Assembly (NCBI GenBank): GCA_003142855.1 | Contig: PLNW01000108.1 | Span: 54,796 to 118,795, forward strand | Origin: Myxococcales bacterium | GTDB lineage: Bacteria > Myxococcota_A > Polyangia > Fen-1088 | Direction of reading: 5' to 3' | Length of the DNA: 64,000 nt | Shown: positions 27,860 to 36,413 of the stretch, piece by piece | Layout: the number at the start of each line of letters is the position of its first letter | How positions within the stretch are numbered: the first letter of the stretch is position 1 | The notes under the pieces: generated by a model | Told to the model about the DNA's origin: nothing | Databases searched by the model: none | What the model saw: only the letters and a program-made list of their open reading frames with translations | Made by a program: the position numbers and the translations under genes

Positions 27860-28153
27860 AAACGATGCTCCTTTGGTTGTGCGGTGATTGTCCGTGACCA
27901 TCACACTGCAAGCGATGTGCCGACTGAGGGGCGGCGGAGAACGCCACGTCTTTACGATGCGATAGGAGGTCCGCCGACGTCGCAGGAGGGGCTGATTCGG
28001 TTCTGGCAGAAACCCCTTCAGTCACACTGTAACCATTCACCGCGAATCGGGTTCCCGGTGGTGGTGACCAGCGGAAAAACGCGTGAGAGTGGACCAACCG
28101 CCCGCAACCCTGACATAGTCGTTCTCGGGCGTATCTACGCAAGAGCAAGATTC

Positions 28154-28864
28154 ATGAGCGCAGACCTACGAGAAAAGTGGGCATTCGTCACCGGCGCCAG
28201 CCGCGGCATCGGCCGGCAATTGGCCCTGGGTTTGGCTGACCAGGGTTGCCGTCTGATCCTGCACAGCCGAGAGAAACAGCACACGGCCACACTGGAGAAG
28301 GAGCTGTCAGGACACGCGGGGCGCGTGGTGAGCCTGGCCGCCGAGCTGTCCGATCAAGGCGCGGTCGACCGACTGGTTGACGAGGTGCTGACGATTTGCG
28401 AGGGACCGGACATCCTCTACAACAACGCGGCCATCATGACTCCATTCCGCAAGGACTGGCTGGCCACACCGGCTCACGACTATCGGCATTCCTTCGAGGT
28501 CAATGTCATCACCGCGATTCACATCACCGCCCGCGTGCTACCCGGCATGCGCAGCCGAGGCTGGGGTCGCATCATCCAGGTCACTTCCGGCATCACGAAC
28601 CAGCCGGAACTGATGGCCTACGCTGCGTCCAAGGCGGCGCTGGACAAGTTCGTGCGTGACACGGCGCCGTCGCTGCGCGGCTCGGGCGTGCTGATGAACC
28701 TGCTCGACCCAGGTTGGCTGCGCACGGATCTGGGCGGGCCTAGGGCGTCCAACGCGGTGGAGTCTGTGCTTCCTGGTGCGCTTGTGCCGGCGCTGCTCGA
28801 CGATGATACCCAGGGCAAACTCTTTCACGCGCTGGACTACGCGCGCGGGCCTGTGCAGGAATAG
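28154..28864 (+). CDS. short-chain dehydrogenase/reductase
   Basis: A 236-residue SDR. The cofactor motif is 'AFVTGASRGIGRQLALGL', NNA lies in 'ILYNNAAIMTPF', the catalytic Ser in 'IIQVTSGITNQP' and YxxxK in 'LMAYAASKAALDKFV'. The C terminus is short ('PGWLRTDLGGP...'), as in ketoreductases with 3-oxoacyl or sugar substrates. The start at 28154 gives MSADLREKWAFVTG. The YhcH-family gene follows after 11 bases. The upstream gap to the divergent cupredoxin gene (294 bases) shows no gene. Confidence 0.85.
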   Translation: MSADLREKWAFVTGASRGIGRQLALGLADQGCRLILHSREKQHTATLEKELSGHAGRVVSLAAELSDQGAVDRLVDEVLTICEGPDILYNNAAIMTPFRKDWLATPAHDYRHSFEVNVITAIHITARVLPGMRSRGWGRIIQVTSGITNQPELMAYAASKAALDKFVRDTAPSLRGSGVLMNLLDPGWLRTDLGGPRASNAVESVLPGALVPALLDDDTQGKLFHALDYARGPVQE

Positions 28865-28875
28865 AAAGGTAGTTC

Positions 28876-29331
28876 ATGATCTTCGATGTTCTCGCCAACG
28901 CCGATCGCTACGCCGCAGTCCACCCGCTGTTTGCCGAGTGTTTTGCCTATCTCAAGAACACCGATCTAGCGGCCTTGCCGGTAGGGCGACAGCCCCTGGG
29001 AGCAAGCGGCTGCACCGTGATCGTCGCTGAGTCCGCGCCCAAGACCAAGCAGAACTCGCTTCTGGAAGGCCATCGCGTCTTCATCGACATCCAGGTGGTG
29101 TTGGCGGGTGAAGAACTCATTGGTTTTGTGCCGCGCAGCCGCTGCACCGAGAAGTCCGACGACGTGGCCAACGATTTCCAGGAACTGCAGGGATCCGCCG
29201 AGTATCTGACCCTGCATCCCGGCTGTTTCGCGATCTGCTTTCCCGAGGACGGCCACCAGCCGGGCATTGGCACCGGCGCGCACAGCGGGCTCATCCGCAA
29301 GATCGTGATCAAAGTGCCCATGGGGCGTTGA
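28876..29331 (+). CDS. YhcH/YjgK/YiaL family protein
   Basis: This 151-residue cupin-like protein belongs to the YhcH/YjgK/YiaL (DUF386) family: 'LEGHRVFIDIQVVLAGEELIG' and 'HPGCFAICFPEDGHQPG' contain the conserved His/Glu metal ligands. Characterised members include the sialic-acid anomerase NanQ of E. coli. No sialic-acid genes are nearby, so the sugar here is unknown. It forms a pair with the preceding SDR, consistent with carbohydrate oxidation or isomerisation. Confidence 0.85.
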   Translation: MIFDVLANADRYAAVHPLFAECFAYLKNTDLAALPVGRQPLGASGCTVIVAESAPKTKQNSLLEGHRVFIDIQVVLAGEELIGFVPRSRCTEKSDDVANDFQELQGSAEYLTLHPGCFAICFPEDGHQPGIGTGAHSGLIRKIVIKVPMGR

Positions 29332-29404
29332 CGGAGGCTCGCTATTCCACACAGAGTGGCAAGAAGCGTGTCGCGCGATCGGGCCGCTTTGCGCCTACGC
29401 AAGC

Positions 29405-29445
29405 CGCCACCACGCTGGTCGCTACCGCCCACGCTACCGCTCACG
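29405..29445. repeat. hexanucleotide array, YACCGC type
   Basis: In the gap between the convergent YhcH-family and DUF6484-like genes (29332-29494), units such as GCTACC, GCCCAC and GCTCAC repeat with a six-base period. It is a short, degenerate member of the C-rich array family seen at 54112. Confidence 0.45.
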
Positions 29446-29494
29446 GGCACACTGGCCGACTTGCGCTGGCCGGGAATTTCCCGACAGGCCTCGG

Positions 29495-30097
29495 TCAGTT
29501 GAGGTGAATGGCCTCCCCGACGATCTCCACGTCGTCGGATGCGTCGATGCGCACGGCCCCAGCGCGGGCACGCATCTCTATGGCACCGGCGGTGATGCGC
29601 AGCTTGCCAGGAAGCTCGACCTGCGTGTCGGCCTGCAGCAGCCGAATCACCGGGCCTTGTTGGTTGCGGGCGATGTGCAGCAAGGGCTGGCCGTTCTCGG
29701 CGTTGACTTGCAGGGCTTCGTCGCGCTTCATTTCGAGGACGTGCGCGACCGACTGAGGGGTCTCCGGGCGGTGGGTGAAACCATCGACCACGCCCACCAC
29801 GATGGCATCGGGCTGATGGGGCAGTTTCAAGACAAGCACGCGGTCGGAAACGCGCACGCTGAGACCGTGCAAGCTGGCCGCCCAGGCTTCATGCAGGCAT
29901 CCGCGCGCATCTTCGCAGCGCACGCGCATCCGGCCGGTCAGTGTGGGGTGCCGCTCTTCGATACATGTGGCGATCACGTGACCCTCGGGCCACGCCGGTC
30001 TGGACGCAGTTGCCAGCAGCTGGTCGAAGGCAGAGCCTGCCTCTTCGGATGAGGAACGACTTCCGCTGAGTTCGTGTTTGAGGTCTTTTGAAGACAT
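29495..30097 (-). CDS. DUF6484-like / gp5-spike-like type VI accessory protein
   Basis: A 200-residue protein. The middle part resembles an OB-fold of the DUF6484 type ('VIATCIEERHPTLTGRMRVR', then 'DRVLVLKLPHQPDAIVVGVV'). The C terminus has short alternating beta repeats ('LRITAGAIEMRARAGAVRID', ending 'VEIVGEAIHLN') like the triple-stranded spikes of VgrG and gp5. It would sit at the tip of a contractile injection system. The start at 30097 is supported by GGAGG; the frame opens further upstream without support. It is the last gene of the DUF2169/PAAR-like operon. Confidence 0.6.
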   Translation of the reverse strand: MSSKDLKHELSGSRSSSEEAGSAFDQLLATASRPAWPEGHVIATCIEERHPTLTGRMRVRCEDARGCLHEAWAASLHGLSVRVSDRVLVLKLPHQPDAIVVGVVDGFTHRPETPQSVAHVLEMKRDEALQVNAENGQPLLHIARNQQGPVIRLLQADTQVELPGKLRITAGAIEMRARAGAVRIDASDDVEIVGEAIHLN

Positions 30098-30128
30098 GGC
30101 AAGGGCCTCCGTCCGCTCGAAATGGATG

Positions 30129-31367
30129 CTAGTGACTGCCCGCTTCCCCCTGCGAAGCGCTGCCGGCGGCAAGCAGCCGATCACGAATGGTCGGCGGCGA
30201 TTGGTAGCGGATGGCAGCGTCGCGGTTGATGCGGGCAGCGAGGGGAATGCTCTTGTGGATTCCAGGAATGAAGACCCGCCGCAGATTTTTTGTTTTGGCA
30301 CAGTAGACAACGGTGAATCTCTTTTCAGCCGGGAAAATGACCAGATTGGTGAGCAGGGGCGGCAGCGCAGCCCGCTCGCCTTCGACCTCAATCTCGATCG
30401 ACGGCGCAGGCGGGACCGTGAAGGAGATAGTCGGCTCCTCGGGATGCATGCCGCGCAGGGTGACGGGTTGCCCACAAAGCGGAGTGCCCACGACCATGCC
30501 GAGCGATGCCTCTTGCAGGTAGCCGGCGGCCAGGTCGTGGTCCTTCTCAAGCTCGCGGCGCAGCCCAGCGGCAATGAAACCTCGTTGCACCTCGGGCAGC
30601 GCCGAATCATCCGGCGGTGGAAACCAGGCATCGAGGCCCATGAACAAGTACCGTGGGAAGGTCAGCCCGACGGTCCAATCGAAGCACCAGGGCAAAGGCT
30701 GCCGATACCAAAGCTCTGGCTTGCGCGTGATCAGTCGCTCGGCGGTGAGCAAGTCGGCGGGATCTTCCAGGTTGGGTAGCTCGACTTCGTCGAAAGAATC
30801 CGGGATCACGAGATAGCCCTTGCCCACAGGATTGCGCGGATAAAGGCCCGGGTGATCGAACTGCAGGCCGAGTGCGACGGTGCGCATGTAGTCGTCTTTC
30901 AAATGGGCCGGAATGGGAACCCGATTGTCGAGGCCGCCGTAGGCATTCTGATAGAGAAGCGGCATCTCCGTGAAGGGTTCGGGTCGGCTCAGGCGTGGCT
31001 GGCCATGGCTCGACTCGATCAGCCGCTTGCCAAAGACGGCGATTCGTTTGGTCGTGCGGCCGATCTGCGCCGACGCAAACATCGAGGGAGTGGGCCGCCC
31101 CGCGGGCGCAAAGGCGGATCCTCGGATGACGACGTCGGAACTTTGCTTGTCCAACCAATAGTCAGAACCCGGCGGAAAGCGTGGCTGCGATTCCTCGTCG
31201 GACCATAGGTCGAAAAGCAGCGGTTCGGGCTGGGTGAGCGCTGCCGCCGTGCCTTTGATTTCGTAGGTCAGTTTCACGAGAGCAAAGGCAAACGCCGGCT
31301 CAAGTGGCGACCGTGGATCCAGGCCCACAACGGCATCGTACGTCGGACGCACTGGTACGCGAGTCAT
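30129..31367 (-). CDS. DUF2169 protein (type VI secretion accessory)
   Basis: A 412-residue member of DUF2169, a family found beside PAAR and VgrG genes of type VI systems and thought to act as an effector-loading adaptor. Typical blocks are 'SDVVIRGSAFAPAGRPTPSM', 'FTEMPLLYQNAYGGLDNRVP' and 'LPNLEDPADLLTAE'. The C-terminal part 'EKDHDLAAGYLQEASLGMVV' is also conserved in full-length members. It overlaps the PAAR-like gene by ATGA. Its sister (32467-33537) is shorter by about 55 residues. Confidence 0.85.
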   Translation of the reverse strand: MTRVPVRPTYDAVVGLDPRSPLEPAFAFALVKLTYEIKGTAAALTQPEPLLFDLWSDEESQPRFPPGSDYWLDKQSSDVVIRGSAFAPAGRPTPSMFASAQIGRTTKRIAVFGKRLIESSHGQPRLSRPEPFTEMPLLYQNAYGGLDNRVPIPAHLKDDYMRTVALGLQFDHPGLYPRNPVGKGYLVIPDSFDEVELPNLEDPADLLTAERLITRKPELWYRQPLPWCFDWTVGLTFPRYLFMGLDAWFPPPDDSALPEVQRGFIAAGLRRELEKDHDLAAGYLQEASLGMVVGTPLCGQPVTLRGMHPEEPTISFTVPPAPSIEIEVEGERAALPPLLTNLVIFPAEKRFTVVYCAKTKNLRRVFIPGIHKSIPLAARINRDAAIRYQSPPTIRDRLLAAGSASQGEAGSH

Positions 31368-32470
31368 AGTGGCATGCCCCAGCTCTCCGCAGGTGACGAC
31401 GAGCCCGCGTAGCCCACGGTCGTGGATGTGGCGTGGCCGCCAGCCTGAAGGGTGGTTGTGTGCTGGTCTGAAATTGCCGCCGTGTCGCCGGCGTAGTAGT
31501 CCACCGCTCCGCCGGTGGCCGTAGTCTGTGTCTTCTGCTCTGCCAGTTCGCCGTTGCTGTCGTAGGTATTGGTGAGCTGCGAGCTGCCGGTTCCTATTGG
31601 TGAGCCCACGCTCAGGGTCGATTGGTCACTGGTTGTCCCATTGGGATTGTCGGTATGGGCGAGGCCAACCTGCATGGGCCCCACTTGATATTCACGCTCA
31701 ACTTTCGAACCACCTTCGGATAGCTCCTTCGACGCAATCCGCAGCCCGGCGTATCCCGAGCCGATCTCAACGCGCAACACTTTTCCGTCGGCAGTCAGCG
31801 CCACTCGTGCAGCTCCGGAAAGGCATCCCAAGGCCGTCTTGAAGGCCCACTCTTTCCAGTTGGCGGCACCGACCAGTTCCTTGGTGAGGTCCTGGTACCC
31901 GTCCCTAAACCCTTCGAGGCGGCAGACGAGGCTGCCGAGAATGTTGCAGGCAATGGCCAAGAAGCCAGCGGCAACCTCGCCGCTGCTCAGTCCTACGCTG
32001 ACTGTGTGAAGGCCATTGAAAGACGGAAAGCCATTTGGCAACGAGGCCGGCGACGCGCAGCACATCATGGGAAGTGGGATAGGGGGACCGCCGATCTCAG
32101 TGCAACCGATCTGTGCGCCGTTGGCTTTGACCTTGGAGGAGGAAAACATCACCTTTCGTTTGGAAAAGGCGATGATGAGCGGCAGGCTGATGTTGGCAGG
32201 TGGAATCGTGACGTGCGGGATCGCATAGCCGCAGTCGTGGCCCTCCAGTACGACGAACTGCGCTTTGTGAAATACCGTGGTGGTCAGCTTGTTCTGCTGT
32301 AGCGCCAAGCCAGGAGGCCACATCATGGGCGTGGGTGATTCCATGCATGGCAGGGGCGACTTGGGCGGGTAGAGCAAAGGGGGCGGCGGTGGTGGGGTCC
32401 CTTGGTGAACCGTCATGAGTGCGGGCCGGGGAAGACAGACATCGCCCATCAACGACACTTTGACTCTCAT
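31364..32470 (-). CDS. PAAR-like protein with uncharacterised C-terminal domain
   Basis: A 368-residue protein. Residues 1-140 are a Pro-rich, cysteine-bearing PAAR/DUF4150-like region ('GDVCLPRPALMTVHQGTP', 'GGPPIPLPMMCCASP'). A glycine-rich amphipathic segment follows (about 160-185, 'AAGFLAIACNILGSLVC'), and then a domain of about 180 residues I do not recognise: 'DLTKELVGAANWKEWAFKTA', 'VALTADGKVLRVEIGSGYAG', then a Ser/Thr/Gly-rich tail. Flanking DUF2169 genes make a type VI tip or effector role likely. It overlaps both neighbours by ATGA. Whether the C-terminal domain is a toxin cannot be decided; no immunity gene is apparent. Confidence 0.6.
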   Translation of the reverse strand: MRVKVSLMGDVCLPRPALMTVHQGTPPPPPPLLYPPKSPLPCMESPTPMMWPPGLALQQNKLTTTVFHKAQFVVLEGHDCGYAIPHVTIPPANISLPLIIAFSKRKVMFSSSKVKANGAQIGCTEIGGPPIPLPMMCCASPASLPNGFPSFNGLHTVSVGLSSGEVAAGFLAIACNILGSLVCRLEGFRDGYQDLTKELVGAANWKEWAFKTALGCLSGAARVALTADGKVLRVEIGSGYAGLRIASKELSEGGSKVEREYQVGPMQVGLAHTDNPNGTTSDQSTLSVGSPIGTGSSQLTNTYDSNGELAEQKTQTTATGGAVDYYAGDTAAISDQHTTTLQAGGHATSTTVGYAGSSSPAESWGMPL

Positions 32471-33537
32471 GCAAACCACTTGGGCTCTATGCCCAACCGG
32501 AATTCGCGCTCGTCGCCCGGCTGAAATTGGAAATTGAACAGCAGCCGGTACACGACATAGAAGCGCCACTGATCCGGCAGCAGCACCAGCATGTGTGGCA
32601 TCAGGCTGCGTCGGCCAATTCGTCCGTTGACTGTGTAGTCAGCCACAACGCCAAGATCCGGTAGGGATATTTCCAATACCGGAACTGTCGCCAGAAGGTT
32701 CTCCAGCCGAATTGTGGGCGCCAATGTTGGCACGGGAATGACCCAATCGGGGTGGGCGCGATAGTTGGCGACTGACGGCAGCTCTCGCCTGATTTCGGCC
32801 AGTGGCGGTAGGGGAGGCGGTTTGGGGTTCTCGCGTGCCTGACGGACAGCCCACAGGGGCACGTCGATGGGAACCGTGGCCCAGCACAAAGGCAACGGCA
32901 CATCCTCCCAACGGACAATTGGTGCACGCGGATCTTCCAAGTTGGGGAGGCGGCGCACATACCCGGCAGGAAGCGCGGGATACCCGCGCGGAGCTTTGAG
33001 CAGACCGCCCAGCTCGCGCGCCATGCGCTCGGCGTCGAACCCGAGGCCGTGCTTGTTGCAGGTGTCGGACAAGTCGAAGACCGACTCTTGGTCCAGGTTG
33101 ATGGGCACCGTCCCGCCAAAGGCGCGGCCGTAGGTCAGCGGCATCCTGGTGAATGGTGTCGGCGGAGAAGCGGTCTTGTGATTGGGCGCCCAGGATCGGT
33201 CGCCCAACACGAGTAGCTCGCGGTGCACCTGGCCCACGGTCAGGGCCACAGTCAGCGCGGACACCGGGCGCCCGCGCGGGGCATAAGCATGCCCCAACAC
33301 AATGACCTCCAGCGACGAATCAACGCGCGGTTGCAGGTCAGCCGGGAGATCGCCCAGCGGTGTCTTTTCGTCCTGCGCGAGCAGAGGGAACGGTTCCTGC
33401 GTCTCCAGCTCGACGCGACCTTGATCATCGAAGCGGAAGGTTGCCTTGGCCGTCAGCAGACCTATGCGTTGGGTCGAGCCCTCGAAGTCGGAGGTCGTGA
33501 CCGTCGCCGGAACCGCAGTCTGGTTGACCAGCCTCAT
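32467..33537 (-). CDS. DUF2169 protein (type VI secretion accessory), second copy
   Basis: A 356-residue DUF2169 member, first gene of the operon. It shares with its sister 'GHAYAPRGRPVSALTV', 'FTRMPLTYGRAFGGTVPI' and 'LPNLEDPRAPI'. The C-terminal beta-rich half ('MPHMLVLLPDQWRFYVVYR') corresponds to the same region of the longer copy. Two DUF2169 genes around one PAAR-like gene could mean one adaptor per partner. The start 'MRLVNQTAVPATVT' fits the family. Confidence 0.82.
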   Translation of the reverse strand: MRLVNQTAVPATVTTSDFEGSTQRIGLLTAKATFRFDDQGRVELETQEPFPLLAQDEKTPLGDLPADLQPRVDSSLEVIVLGHAYAPRGRPVSALTVALTVGQVHRELLVLGDRSWAPNHKTASPPTPFTRMPLTYGRAFGGTVPINLDQESVFDLSDTCNKHGLGFDAERMARELGGLLKAPRGYPALPAGYVRRLPNLEDPRAPIVRWEDVPLPLCWATVPIDVPLWAVRQARENPKPPPLPPLAEIRRELPSVANYRAHPDWVIPVPTLAPTIRLENLLATVPVLEISLPDLGVVADYTVNGRIGRRSLMPHMLVLLPDQWRFYVVYRLLFNFQFQPGDEREFRLGIEPKWFA

Positions 33538-33598
33538 GGACTGGTTTTCGGCGACGCCGGGAAATAGTTGCGTGGAGCCTGGCTACCGCCCCGACTGG

Positions 33599-34045
33599 CT
33601 ACCCGAACTTGCCGGAAATGTAGTCGTGCAACTGATCGATGAGGCTCTGTTTTTCGGAGATGATGGCCTTGACCACGTCGCCGATGGAGATCACACCCAG
33701 AAAGCGCGAGTCCTCGAACACCGGCAGGTGGCGCACGTGCTTGGCAGTCATGAGGACCATGCAGTCTTCCAGGGTATTGGTCGGTTTGACTGTATGCATG
33801 TGCTCGACCGGGGTCATGATCTCGGCCACCGCGGTTTCGCGTGAGGTCTTGCCCTGCAGCCGGATCTTCCGAGCGTAGTCACGTTCGGACAGAATCCCGC
33901 GCACCGCCCCGGTTTCGTCGAGCACCATCACCGCGCCGATCTCCATCTCGCTCATCAGTTTGAGAGCGTCAAACACCGTCGCCTTCGGGTGGATGGAGCA
34001 AACCCGCTGGTCCTTGGCCGCCAGAATGTCCCTGACTGTCTTCAT
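33599..34045 (-). CDS. CBS-domain protein
   Basis: A 148-residue protein made of a tandem CBS pair: domain one 'VCSIHPKATVFDALKLMSEM...GILSERDYARKI' (about residues 15-70), domain two 'MHTVKPTNTLEDCMVLMTAK...VISIGDVVKAII' (about 80-135). Stand-alone CBS pairs bind adenosine nucleotides and sense energy state. GGGAGGA lies upstream of 34045, and the frame continues to 34090 without support. The start overlaps the stop of the 69-residue gene by ATGA, placing it in the nucleotidyltransferase operon. Confidence 0.88.
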   Translation of the reverse strand: MKTVRDILAAKDQRVCSIHPKATVFDALKLMSEMEIGAVMVLDETGAVRGILSERDYARKIRLQGKTSRETAVAEIMTPVEHMHTVKPTNTLEDCMVLMTAKHVRHLPVFEDSRFLGVISIGDVVKAIISEKQSLIDQLHDYISGKFG

Positions 34046-34251
34046 CGCGCTTCCTCCCTTGCACAACGATTTCGGGATAGTGCGCGACAAACATCGAGCA
34101 GATCGGACGCTTCCTTCAGTCGCGCAGCGATCGCCGGACCGCGCATATCTACCTTGGTTTCAAGCCTTGCTTCGGAACGCCAAGAGCCAGCGAGGCGGCT
34201 GGCCTCGAGCAGGCGGGCCTCGACAGCCTGGGGCGACATGTCTGCAATCAC
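34042..34251 (-). CDS. 69-residue protein, unknown, coupled to nucleotidyltransferase
   Basis: A short alpha-helical, charged protein ('PQAVEARLLEASRLAGSWRS', 'ARLKEASDLLDVCRALSRNR'). It overlaps the nucleotidyltransferase gene by ATGA and the CBS gene by ATGA. Translational coupling on both sides argues that it is real. A small helical partner next to a MNT/AbiEii-type nucleotidyltransferase suggests a toxin-antitoxin or complex partner, but no family is recognised. Confidence 0.6.
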   Translation of the reverse strand: MIADMSPQAVEARLLEASRLAGSWRSEARLETKVDMRGPAIAARLKEASDLLDVCRALSRNRCAREEAR

Positions 34252-34700
34252 CTGTCACCCTCTTTCAGATTCTGGATATCCGCCATGTCTTGCGGCCGCG
34301 CAGCCTGGGCCTTCATGGCCATGAGCGCCTCGCGCGAAACCACGGCAACCTCTCCATCGGCGAACGGCACGCGCGTCCGGCTTGCCCATGCGGACTCTGA
34401 ATTGCGATCGACCAGCATGAAATCCACGGTCATGAGATTCCCGGCTTCGTCCACCCGGTTGACCCGCTGGAGGGTGGTTCCGTCCTTGAACTCAAAGGGC
34501 AGTGCCTCAAGGGTGAACCCGCACCCGCGGACAGCGCTCATCGCCTTTGCCAAATCTTCGCTTCGCACCAACAGATCGATGTCCCTGGTCGCCCGCGGCG
34601 CGCCCCACACCGCCACGGCCAATCCACCAACCAGCGCGTAGTCTACCCCCGCTTGGTCAAGTGCATTGACCACCGAGCGAAGTTCGTCGTAGAGGGCCAC
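34248..34700 (-). CDS. nucleotidyltransferase (AbiEii/MNT-like)
   Basis: A 150-residue protein with the beta-polymerase-type nucleotidyltransferase signature: 'YALVGGLAVAVWGAPRATRD', ending in the IDLL box that gives the DxD (R-D-I-D). The third carboxylate is probably the Asp in 'MTVDFMLVDRNS'. The family includes AbiEii toxins and antitoxin-type NTases that adenylate or cytidylate tRNA or proteins. It is the first gene of a three-gene overlapping set with the 69-residue protein and the CBS protein. Confidence 0.82.
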   Translation of the reverse strand: MALYDELRSVVNALDQAGVDYALVGGLAVAVWGAPRATRDIDLLVRSEDLAKAMSAVRGCGFTLEALPFEFKDGTTLQRVNRVDEAGNLMTVDFMLVDRNSESAWASRTRVPFADGEVAVVSREALMAMKAQAARPQDMADIQNLKEGDR

Positions 34701-34797
34701 ACTGAAATAGTAGCAACCGCCGTGTGTCCCGTCAGCCGCAACGTTTTCCGAAAGACCGTGGGGCGAAACCGGGCGACATCGTTCGTCATCCCGATTC

Positions 34798-34825
34798 GGC
34801 CACGGCCACGGTTACGACCACGACC
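34798..34825. repeat. hexanucleotide array, YACGRC type
   Basis: GGCCAC GGCCAC GGTTAC GACCAC GACC lies between the divergent nucleotidyltransferase gene and lysC. Its first 19 bases are identical to those at 2484. The rest of the 205-base gap shows no gene. Confidence 0.75.
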
Positions 34826-34905
34826 CTCTGCGGCTATCGCGGGATCAGGGTGGTCGGTGCAGGATTGACCTCGCCCTGGCGAATCGGCGATAACTCGACC
34901 TCGAA

Positions 34906-36120
34906 GTGATCATCGTACAGAAATTCGGCGGAACCTCGGTTGGCACAGTCGAGCGCATCAAGAACGTCGCTCGTCGTTGCCTGGCCACGCAACGCCAGGG
35001 CCACAAGGTGGCTGTCATCGTCTCGGCCATGTCGGGTGAGACCAACCGCCTGCTGGGGCTCGCGCAGCAGATGCACGTCGAGCCTGACGAGCGCGAGTTA
35101 GACGTCATCGCTTCCACCGGCGAGCAGGTTTCGGTCGGCCTGCTGGCCCTGGCCATCCATGCCGAGGGTGGCAAGGCGGTGTCGCTGCTCGGTCATCAGA
35201 TCCGCGTGCTGACCGACAGCGCTTTTGCCCGGGCGCGCATCCGGGACGTGGAGGGGCAGGCCATCGAAGAGGCCTTTGCCCAGAACAAGATCGCGGTGAT
35301 TGCCGGTTTTCAAGGTGTAGACGACGCAGGCAACATCACCACCCTGGGCCGCGGCGGCTCGGACACCTCGGCGGTGGCCGTGGCAGCGGCGCTCAAGGCC
35401 GACGTTTGTGAGATTTACACCGACGTCGACGGCGTCTACACCGCGGACCCCAACGTGGTGCCCAATGCGCGCAAGGTTGATCGCATCAGCTACGAGGAGA
35501 TGCTGGAACTGGCGTCGTTGGGCGCCAAAGTTCTGCAGATCCGGTCGGTCGAGTTCGGGATGAAGTACGCCGTTCCGATTCACGTCCGATCGAGTTTCAA
35601 CGACAACGAAGGGACGTGGGTCGTGCCTGAAGAAAAAGCGATGGAAGCCGTCCTGGTGTCCGGCGTGACCGCCACCAAGGACGAAAGCAAGATCACCATG
35701 GTTGGCATCTCCGATGCCACCGGCATTCACTCCAAGGTGTTCAGGCCCCTGGCTGATGCAGGAGTGGGCGTGGACACCATCGTGCAGGCGCTTTCCGCCG
35801 AGGGGCGCACCGATCTGACGTTCACGGTGAGCAAGGGCGACAGCAAGCGGGCGCGCGACCTTCTGGTCAAGCACTGCAGCGATTTCTGTCCGCCTGACCA
35901 CATTCGCACGGTTGAGAATCTGTCCAAGGTGTCAATCGTGGGCGTGGGCATGCGCTCGCACGCGGGCGTGGCGCTCAAGATGTTCGAGGCGCTGGCCAAG
36001 GAGAACATCTACATCCACCTGATTTCGACCTCGGAGATCAAGATCTCCTGCGTCATCGACGGCAAGTACAGCGAGCTGGCCGTGCGCGCCCTGCACGATG
36101 CCTTTGAGCTAGGGAGCTAG
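34906..36120 (+). CDS. lysC: aspartate kinase, LysC type
   Basis: This 404-residue enzyme is the standard bacterial form: '[20 protein letters not shown]' start, '[20 protein letters not shown]' and '[20 protein letters not shown]'. Two ACT domains (about residues 265-400) indicate feedback control by lysine and/or threonine. The start codon is GTG at 34906, with a poor ribosome-binding site. It is transcribed alone, divergent from the nucleotidyltransferase. With the 479-residue paralogue at 4689 the genome has two aspartokinases. Confidence 0.95.
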   Translation: MIIVQKFGGTSVGTVERIKNVARRCLATQRQGHKVAVIVSAMSGETNRLLGLAQQMHVEPDERELDVIASTGEQVSVGLLALAIHAEGGKAVSLLGHQIRVLTDSAFARARIRDVEGQAIEEAFAQNKIAVIAGFQGVDDAGNITTLGRGGSDTSAVAVAAALKADVCEIYTDVDGVYTADPNVVPNARKVDRISYEEMLELASLGAKVLQIRSVEFGMKYAVPIHVRSSFNDNEGTWVVPEEKAMEAVLVSGVTATKDESKITMVGISDATGIHSKVFRPLADAGVGVDTIVQALSAEGRTDLTFTVSKGDSKRARDLLVKHCSDFCPPDHIRTVENLSKVSIVGVGMRSHAGVALKMFEALAKENIYIHLISTSEIKISCVIDGKYSELAVRALHDAFELGS

Positions 36121-36413
36121 GCGGGAATCTGCCAGGGTTCCGAGTTCACGTCGATGGCCACCCGCTGTTGAGAACACAGAGGGGAGAGGAGAGGGCACTG
36201 AGCTACTAGCGTCGCGTTTCTTCGCAAGCGGCAAAGCTTCGCTGGGAACATCCGAACATCATTCTGTTTTGTCCGACTCTGCGGCCTCCCCTCTCACCTC
36301 TGCGTTCTCGGCGGCGGGTGGCTGTCCAGATGAATCACCTCGCCCGCTTTGGTTGCGGCCGTCAGGCCGCCCTGTGAAGCTAGCTCGCGCCAATTGCGGT
36401 AGTATGCCGTCCA
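36121..36413. repeat. dispersed intergenic repeat, inverted copy plus fragment
   Basis: The gap between lysC and the TPR protein gene holds a short direct fragment (GAGAACACAGAGGGGAGAGG, from 36170) and a full inverted unit at 36238-36375. The unit is recognised by CCCCTCTCACCTCTGCGTTC (from 36288) and by TTGGTTGCGGCC and GGCCGCCCTGTG at its end. No gene is seen. Confidence 0.8.
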
